Of a DNA stretch of 19,643 nt, positions 15,416 through 19,643 are shown in pieces. Origin of the DNA: Christiangramia sp. (GTDB lineage Bacteria > Bacteroidota > Bacteroidia > Flavobacteriales > Flavobacteriaceae); NCBI GenBank assembly GCA_024635735.1, contig JAGXII010000168.1, positions 1 to 19,643 on the forward strand, in the 5' to 3' direction. The position numbers were made by a program, and so were the translations under genes. The notes beneath the pieces are model-generated. The model ran no database searches, was not told where the DNA came from, and was given only the letters and a program-made list of their open reading frames with translations. How positions within the stretch are numbered: the first letter of the stretch is position 1; the number at the start of each line of letters is the position of its first letter.

Positions 15416-16722
15416 TGAGTCAGAAAGTCAATATATTCTGGTTTAGAAGAGATTTGCGTCTGGACGATAATGTAGGTTTTAAAGCGGCCTTACAGGCTGA
15501 CCTTCCTGTGCTGCCTATTTTCATTTTTGATCCTGAAATTCTGGATAAATTACCTGAAGATGATGCTCGTGTGAGTTTTATTTACGATACGCTTCAGGAC
15601 ATGAGAAAGGAACTTCAGGACGCACAGGGCAGCTCCATTGCTATGTTTTATGACCTGCCAGAAAAAGTCTTTCAGCAATTAATCAAAGATTATCAAGTTG
15701 AAAAGGTTTTTACTAACCGGGATTATGAACCTTATGCCAGGGAACGGGATAAGAAAATTCAACATATACTTCAGGAAAAGAATATTGAATTTATCGATTT
15801 TAAGGACCAGGTGATCTTTGAAAAGGATGAAATTGTAAAAAACGACGGGTATCCTTATGTGGTTTATACACCATATAAAAACACCTGGATAGAAAAGTTT
15901 AATAATACTGAACTACAATTCCATTATACCAAACGGTTTATGGATAACTTAATTGATAATTCCCGGCTTCCTAATTTGAGTCTTAGCGACATTAGATTTA
16001 AAAAATCCGCCCTAAAAGTTCCTGAATTTAAGGTCACTCCCGGACTAATTAAAGATTATGAAAAAACCAGAAATTTCCCGGCACGGGAAGGAACTTCACG
16101 TCTTGGTCCACATCTTAGATTTGGCACCGTAAGCGTTCGTAAAATGGTATATGAAGCAGATAAATTCAGCAATAAGACTTTTCTCAATGAATTGGTCTGG
16201 CGGGAGTTTTTTATGCAGATTCTTTTTCATTTTCCGCAAACGGTTACCGATGCATTTAAAAAAAAATACGATCGTATAAACTGGAGAAATGATAAGGAAG
16301 AATTTGAAAAATGGAAACAGGGAAAAACTGGATATCCCCTTGTAGATGCCGGCATGAGACAGCTGAACGAATCGGGCTTTATGCATAATAGAATTCGTAT
16401 GCTTGTAGGTAGTTTTCTATGTAAACATCTTTTAATCGACTGGCGATGGGGAGAAGCTTATTTTGCTGAAAAATTACTGGACTACGAAATGTCCTCGAAC
16501 ATTGGAAACTGGCAGTGGGTCGCCGGAAGCGGAGTAGATGCTGCGCCATATTTCAGAATATTTAATCCTACTACACAAATTGAAAAATTCGACAAAAAAG
16601 AAGAATATATTAAAGAATGGGTAGACGAATATGGTACGAATGATTATCCTGAAAAAATGGTAGATCATAAAGAAGCACGGGAAAGAGCTCTTTCAACTTA
16701 TAAAAAAGCTGTTAGCAATTAG
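15415..16722 (+). CDS. Class I photolyase/cryptochrome
   Basis: A 435-residue cytoplasmic flavoprotein of the DNA photolyase/cryptochrome family. The N-terminal Rossmann-type antenna domain starts NIFWFRRDLRLDDN (6-19). The FAD-binding part has TSRLGPHLRFGTVS, the helix NELVWREFFMQILF, and DAGMRQLNESGFMHNRIRM. The phrase NIGNWQWVAGSGVDAAPYF includes Trp366 and Trp368, aligning with the E. coli WQW segment that holds the flavin-proximal electron-transfer tryptophan. It probably repairs cyclobutane pyrimidine dimers with blue light, although a signalling cryptochrome role cannot be excluded. The ATG overlaps the SDR stop (TAATG). The stop shares four bases with the stop of the convergent kdsB gene. 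Confidence 0.92.
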   Translation: MSQKVNIFWFRRDLRLDDNVGFKAALQADLPVLPIFIFDPEILDKLPEDDARVSFIYDTLQDMRKELQDAQGSSIAMFYDLPEKVFQQLIKDYQVEKVFTNRDYEPYARERDKKIQHILQEKNIEFIDFKDQVIFEKDEIVKNDGYPYVVYTPYKNTWIEKFNNTELQFHYTKRFMDNLIDNSRLPNLSLSDIRFKKSALKVPEFKVTPGLIKDYEKTRNFPAREGTSRLGPHLRFGTVSVRKMVYEADKFSNKTFLNELVWREFFMQILFHFPQTVTDAFKKKYDRINWRNDKEEFEKWKQGKTGYPLVDAGMRQLNESGFMHNRIRMLVGSFLCKHLLIDWRWGEAYFAEKLLDYEMSSNIGNWQWVAGSGVDAAPYFRIFNPTTQIEKFDKKEEYIKEWVDEYGTNDYPEKMVDHKEARERALSTYKKAVSN

Positions 16723-17465
16723 TCAAGAAGCTTTCTGGCTTTTTCAAGATCTTCAGGAGTATCAATCCCAATACTACGAACATTGGTTTCCACCATTTTG
16801 ATCTTTTTACCATACTCCAGATAACGTATACATTCGATCTTTTCTGCAGCTTCCAGAGGTAACATGGGTAAACGATAAAAATCCATAAGCGCAGATTTTC
16901 TGAAGGCGTAAATACCAATGTGTTTATAGTAAGTCACCTTAGCTTCGGTATCCCGTGGATAAGGGATTGGAAACCTGGAAAAATAAAGTGCAAACCTGTC
17001 TTTTCCTGTGATTACTTTCACATTATTAGGATTTGTAATCTCCTCACTTTCACTTAGGGCGGTTTTTAGAGAGGCCAGATCAATCTCCATAGCATCATCT
17101 GCTTCAAAAACCTCCAGTAATTTAGTAAGGCTCTCCACATCAATAAAGGGTTCATCTCCCTGAACATTTACTACAATATCCACATCCATATCCTCTACAG
17201 CCTCAGCAATGCGATCACTGCCACACTCATGTTCCTTAATACTCTTAATAGCAGTTCCACCAAAATTCACAACTTCATCGAAGATCTTTTCGCTATCGGT
17301 TACTACATATACTTCATCAAACAAACCCGTACTTTCAGCAGCTTCATAAGTTCTTCTAATCACAGTTTTCCCTTGGAGATCCTTGAGTAATTTCCCAGGA
17401 AACCTGGAGGCTTCATACCGCGCCGGAATCATAGCGATAATTTTATTTCTGGATTCTTTCTTCAT
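16719..17465 (-). CDS. kdsB: 3-deoxy-manno-octulosonate cytidylyltransferase
   Basis: A 248-residue cytoplasmic enzyme that activates Kdo as CMP-Kdo for lipid A-core assembly. The nucleotide-binding signature IPARYEASRFPGKLL lies at 13-27, CGSDRIAEA at 81-89, and VNVQGDEPFI at 99-108, with the acidic residue that coordinates magnesium. A later phrase HIGIYAFRK is also typical of KdsB. Length is normal. It is transcribed alone on the minus strand. Its leader of about 70 bases contains a candidate promoter box and a 9-bp inverted repeat. There is no room for a terminator between its stop and the photolyase stop, so its transcript must run into the antisense of the photolyase gene. Confidence 0.95.
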   Translation of the reverse strand: MKKESRNKIIAMIPARYEASRFPGKLLKDLQGKTVIRRTYEAAESTGLFDEVYVVTDSEKIFDEVVNFGGTAIKSIKEHECGSDRIAEAVEDMDVDIVVNVQGDEPFIDVESLTKLLEVFEADDAMEIDLASLKTALSESEEITNPNNVKVITGKDRFALYFSRFPIPYPRDTEAKVTYYKHIGIYAFRKSALMDFYRLPMLPLEAAEKIECIRYLEYGKKIKMVETNVRSIGIDTPEDLEKARKLLD

Positions 17466-17491
17466 AGAAATTTTAGGTAAACAGCTTTACG

Positions 17492-17522
17492 TAATGACTA
17501 GAATCGGACAACATAGTCATTA
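17492..17522 (-). promoter_or_regulatory. 9-bp inverted repeat in the kdsB leader
   Basis: TAATGACTA (17492-17500) and TAGTCATTA (17514-17522) are perfect reverse complements with a 13-base spacer. The site lies between the candidate kdsB promoter box and the start codon, so it would be in or next to the 5' leader. It may be an operator or an RNA hairpin. Function not known. Confidence 0.42.
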
Positions 17523-17532
17523 TTTTGAATTT

Positions 17533-17540
17533 CAAATCTA
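17533..17540 (-). promoter_or_regulatory. Candidate -7 promoter box for kdsB
   Basis: The minus strand reads TAGATTTG, a perfect TAnnTTTG match, 67 bases upstream of the kdsB ATG. No -33 TTG lies at standard spacing; the nearest is 27 bases upstream. Confidence 0.42.
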
Positions 17541-17592
17541 AGCATAATTTTATTTATGCCATGACCACAAAAGCCTGCAGGACAAATTCTGG

Positions 17593-17627
17593 AAAATGCT
17601 GATTTTAGTCAGATTTCACAGCATTTT
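17593..17627. promoter_or_regulatory. Perfect 9-bp inverted repeat upstream of pta
   Basis: AAAATGCTG (17593-17601) and CAGCATTTT (17619-17627) are exact reverse complements with a 17-base spacer. The site lies 35 bases above the candidate pta promoter box, in the divergent kdsB-pta gap. There is no long T run after it, so a binding site is more likely than a terminator. Confidence 0.42.
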
Positions 17628-17662
17628 AACCTTAAGCCACTATTCATATTTGTTATTCATCC

Positions 17663-17670
17663 TATTTTTG
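17663..17670 (+). promoter_or_regulatory. Candidate -7 promoter box for pta
   Basis: TATTTTTG is a perfect TAnnTTTG match, ending 18 bases before the pta ATG, which would give a leader of about 10 bases. The expected -33 TTG is absent at standard spacing. Confidence 0.48.
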
Positions 17671-17688
17671 TACCACAATTAAAAAGCT

Positions 17689-19643
17689 ATGAACAAAGGA
17701 ATTTATGTTGCTACGTTGGAGCCGCACAGCGGTAAATCCATGATCTCGCTTGGTTTGATGAGAACTCTGTTAGGAAAAACAGCAAAAGTAGGCTATTTCA
17801 GACCTATCATTAATGATGTTGAAAAAGAAAAAAGAGATAATCACATTGACACTATCCTGAGTTATTTCGATTTAAAACTTCCTTACGAAGAGGCTTTTGC
17901 ATTCACCAGAAGTGAGGTCATCCAGAAGCGAAATGAAGGAAAATCGGGAGAAGTCATAGATACCATTATCCAGAAATATAAGAAGCTCGAAGAAGAGTTT
18001 GATTTTGTCCTTGTGGAAGGCAGCGATTTTTCAGGCGAAGGCAGTGTTTTCGAATTTGACGTGAATGTGGTAATCGCCAAGAACCTGAGAATTCCAGTGA
18101 TCATTATCGCCAGTGGGCAAAACAAAACCTGGGAAGAACACCTTGGAAACCTGCAAATGGCTTATCATGCCTTTGATGACAAGGACGTAGACGTTATTGC
18201 GTTGGTGAGCAATAAGATCCAGGAAGAGAACCAGGATTCAGCAAAAGAATACATGCGTAATTTTCTTCCGGAGAACATCGCCGCGTTCGCCATTCCTCTG
18301 GTAGAAACTCTGGATAATCCGACTCTAAAAGAAATTGTGACTGCCCTGGAAGGAAAGATCCTCTTCGGCAAAGAATTTCTCGATAATCAAACCGGGAACT
18401 TTGGGGTGGGCGCAATGCAATTGCGCAATTACCTTACTACACTTAAAAACGAGAGCCTGGTAATTACTCCCGGTGATCGTGCCGATATTATTCTAGGTGC
18501 CCTGCAGGCTAACATATCCAGCAACTATCCGCGTATTTCCGGAATTATCCTTACCGGCGGACTTACTCCGGAACCTTCTATCCTGAAACTCATCGACGGT
18601 CTTTCTCAAATCGTGCCGATCATATCGGTACAGGACGGAACTTTTAATGTTACCAACCGAGTGGGTGCGATAAAGTCTAATATTTATGCAGATAGCATCC
18701 AGAAGATAGAGACTACCATAAGTACTTTTGAACGTTATGTTTCCTTTGATCCACTGGTAGAGCGCCTTATCAATTTTGAGCCTCACGGAATGACGCCACG
18801 TATGTTCCAGTACAGCCTTGTGAAAAGGGCCCAACAGAGCAAAAAACATATCGTACTGCCCGAAGGAGCTGATGACCGCATCCTTACCGCAGCAGCACGA
18901 CTGGTTGCCATGGATCTAGTTGAGATCACTTTACTTGGGGATCCAGAGGTCATCGGGAAAAAGTTGATGAAAATGGGTCTGAATATTGATCTGGAAAAAA
19001 TAAATATCATTGATCCCACTAAATCAGAGCGTTTTCAGGATTACGTAGAAACTCTTTATGAACTAAGAAAACACAAAGGAGTGAATATGGATATGGCCCG
19101 TGACTGGATGGCCGATGTATCCTACTACGGTACGATGATGATCTACAAGGGCGATGCCGACGGAATGGTATCAGGTGCAACTCACACCACTCAGCACACC
19201 ATAAGGCCGGCCCTACAGTTCATCAAGACCAAACCGGGAGTTTCGGTAGTTTCTTCAGTTTTCTTCATGTGCCTTGAAGACAGGGTTTCAGTTTTTGGCG
19301 ATTGTGCCATCAATCCGAATCCTACTGCAGAAGAACTGGCCGAGATCACTATTTCTTCCGCAGAAAGCTGCGTGGCCTTCGGAATTGATCCAAAAATTGC
19401 CATGCTCTCCTACTCTTCCGGAACTTCGGGAAAAGGAGCCGATGTGGACCGCGTGAGACAGGCTACAGAGATCGTCAAATCCAAACGTCCTGATCTCAAG
19501 ATCGAAGGACCCATTCAATATGATGCGGCCGTTGACATCACCGTTGGAAAAAGCAAATTACCCGATTCTGAAGTTGCGGGACAGGCAAATTTGTTGATCT
19601 TCCCCGACCTAAATACCGGAAATAACACCTATAAAGCAGTACA
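17689..19643 (+). CDS. pta: Phosphate acetyltransferase (partial, cut by the window edge)
   Basis: The reading frame is open from the ATG at 17689 to the end of the window, giving 651 complete codons; family members run near 700, so roughly 45 residues are missing. It converts acetyl-CoA and phosphate to acetyl phosphate, reversibly, in the cytoplasm, usually with acetate kinase. The long form is seen: an N-terminal P-loop/BioD-like domain (EPHSGKSMISLG, 11-22), a middle DRTGG-type domain (about residues 220-340, with PGDRADIILGAL and GIILTGGL), and the catalytic PTA_PTB domain from about 371 (SKKHIVLPEGADDR, then DGMVSGATHTTQHTIRP, and MLSYSSGTSGKG). Codon choice looks more GC-rich than in the neighbours, as often in strongly expressed metabolic genes. 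An acetate kinase gene may follow beyond the edge, as is common. Confidence 0.94.
   Translation, partial: MNKGIYVATLEPHSGKSMISLGLMRTLLGKTAKVGYFRPIINDVEKEKRDNHIDTILSYFDLKLPYEEAFAFTRSEVIQKRNEGKSGEVIDTIIQKYKKLEEEFDFVLVEGSDFSGEGSVFEFDVNVVIAKNLRIPVIIIASGQNKTWEEHLGNLQMAYHAFDDKDVDVIALVSNKIQEENQDSAKEYMRNFLPENIAAFAIPLVETLDNPTLKEIVTALEGKILFGKEFLDNQTGNFGVGAMQLRNYLTTLKNESLVITPGDRADIILGALQANISSNYPRISGIILTGGLTPEPSILKLIDGLSQIVPIISVQDGTFNVTNRVGAIKSNIYADSIQKIETTISTFERYVSFDPLVERLINFEPHGMTPRMFQYSLVKRAQQSKKHIVLPEGADDRILTAAARLVAMDLVEITLLGDPEVIGKKLMKMGLNIDLEKINIIDPTKSERFQDYVETLYELRKHKGVNMDMARDWMADVSYYGTMMIYKGDADGMVSGATHTTQHTIRPALQFIKTKPGVSVVSSVFFMCLEDRVSVFGDCAINPNPTAEELAEITISSAESCVAFGIDPKIAMLSYSSGTSGKGADVDRVRQATEIVKSKRPDLKIEGPIQYDAAVDITVGKSKLPDSEVAGQANLLIFPDLNTGNNTYKAV

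Noticed and set aside
17542..17559. Short inverted repeat GCATAA/TTATGC near the kdsB promoter box
   Set aside because: Only six pairs in AT-rich sequence; this is expected by chance and is weaker than the two nearby 9-bp repeats.
17561..17602. Thirteen-codon plus-strand frame with two cysteines upstream of pta, resembling a leader peptide
   Set aside because: It lies well above the candidate pta promoter box, so it would not be in the pta message. It has no start-site support and overlaps one arm of the inverted repeat. Chance frames of this size are common.
18493..18849. Open minus-strand frame of 118 codons opposite pta
   Set aside because: It is antisense to the strongly matched pta coding frame, has no recognisable domain, and its composition is explained by the codon bias of the gene on the other strand.
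1..19643. CRISPR arrays, tRNA or rRNA genes, insertion sequences, defence islands
   Set aside because: No spaced direct repeats, no tRNA cloverleaf or CCA ends, no transposase or integrase motifs and no known defence domains were seen on either strand.

Overview
This window is chromosomal DNA of a member of the Bacteroidota, most likely a marine Flavobacteriaceae of the Gramella/Christiangramia type. The evidence is the low GC content, the AT-rich leaders without Shine-Dalgarno sites, the TAnnTTTG-type promoter boxes, the signal peptides ending in A|Q, and typical family members (fused CcsBA, DUF2520 protein, DUF2911 protein, PIG-L/GATase-like fusion). The genus is my inference from protein likeness, not from a search. 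The genes are tightly packed. No gene-free stretch exceeds 300 bases, and I see no tRNA, rRNA, insertion sequence, prophage or CRISPR array.

Layout. The window opens with the tail of a class II fumarase gene (1-83). A strong bidirectional terminator separates it from a convergent 1052-residue fused cytochrome c synthase, CcsBA (182-3340, minus). Divergent from that runs a six-gene plus-strand run (3469-7690): DUF2520 dehydrogenase-like protein, KdsC-like HAD phosphatase, UbiA-family prenyltransferase, Maf nucleotide pyrophosphatase, a lipoprotein and a short MscS channel. Most junctions overlap or nearly touch, though mscS may also have its own promoter.

A second plus-strand operon (7761-13027) encodes a secreted PIG-L type deacetylase, an easily missed 35-residue membrane microprotein, a sodium:solute symporter and a Gfo/Idh/MocA oxidoreductase. 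All three junctions overlap or almost touch. It reads like a unit that deacylates a substrate outside the cytoplasm, imports a product and oxidises it, but the substrate cannot be told from sequence. It meets a convergent DUF2911 secreted protein (13117-13962, minus) across a hairpin terminator.

A third plus-strand operon (14201-16722) holds an SRPBCC/START-like protein, an SDR-fold protein that has lost the catalytic tyrosine, and a class I photolyase/cryptochrome. It is preceded by a perfect 11-bp inverted repeat that may be an operator. The photolyase gene ends tail-to-tail with kdsB (16719-17465, minus), sharing four bases. The window closes with most of a phosphate acetyltransferase gene (17689 to the edge), preceded by a promoter box and a perfect 9-bp inverted repeat.

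I found no obvious new defence or mobile system. The most novel-looking items are the 35-residue microprotein coupled to the symporter, the tyrosine-less SDR in the photolyase operon with its candidate operator, and a signal-peptide-like segment inside the CcsBA fusion that could be a processing site.
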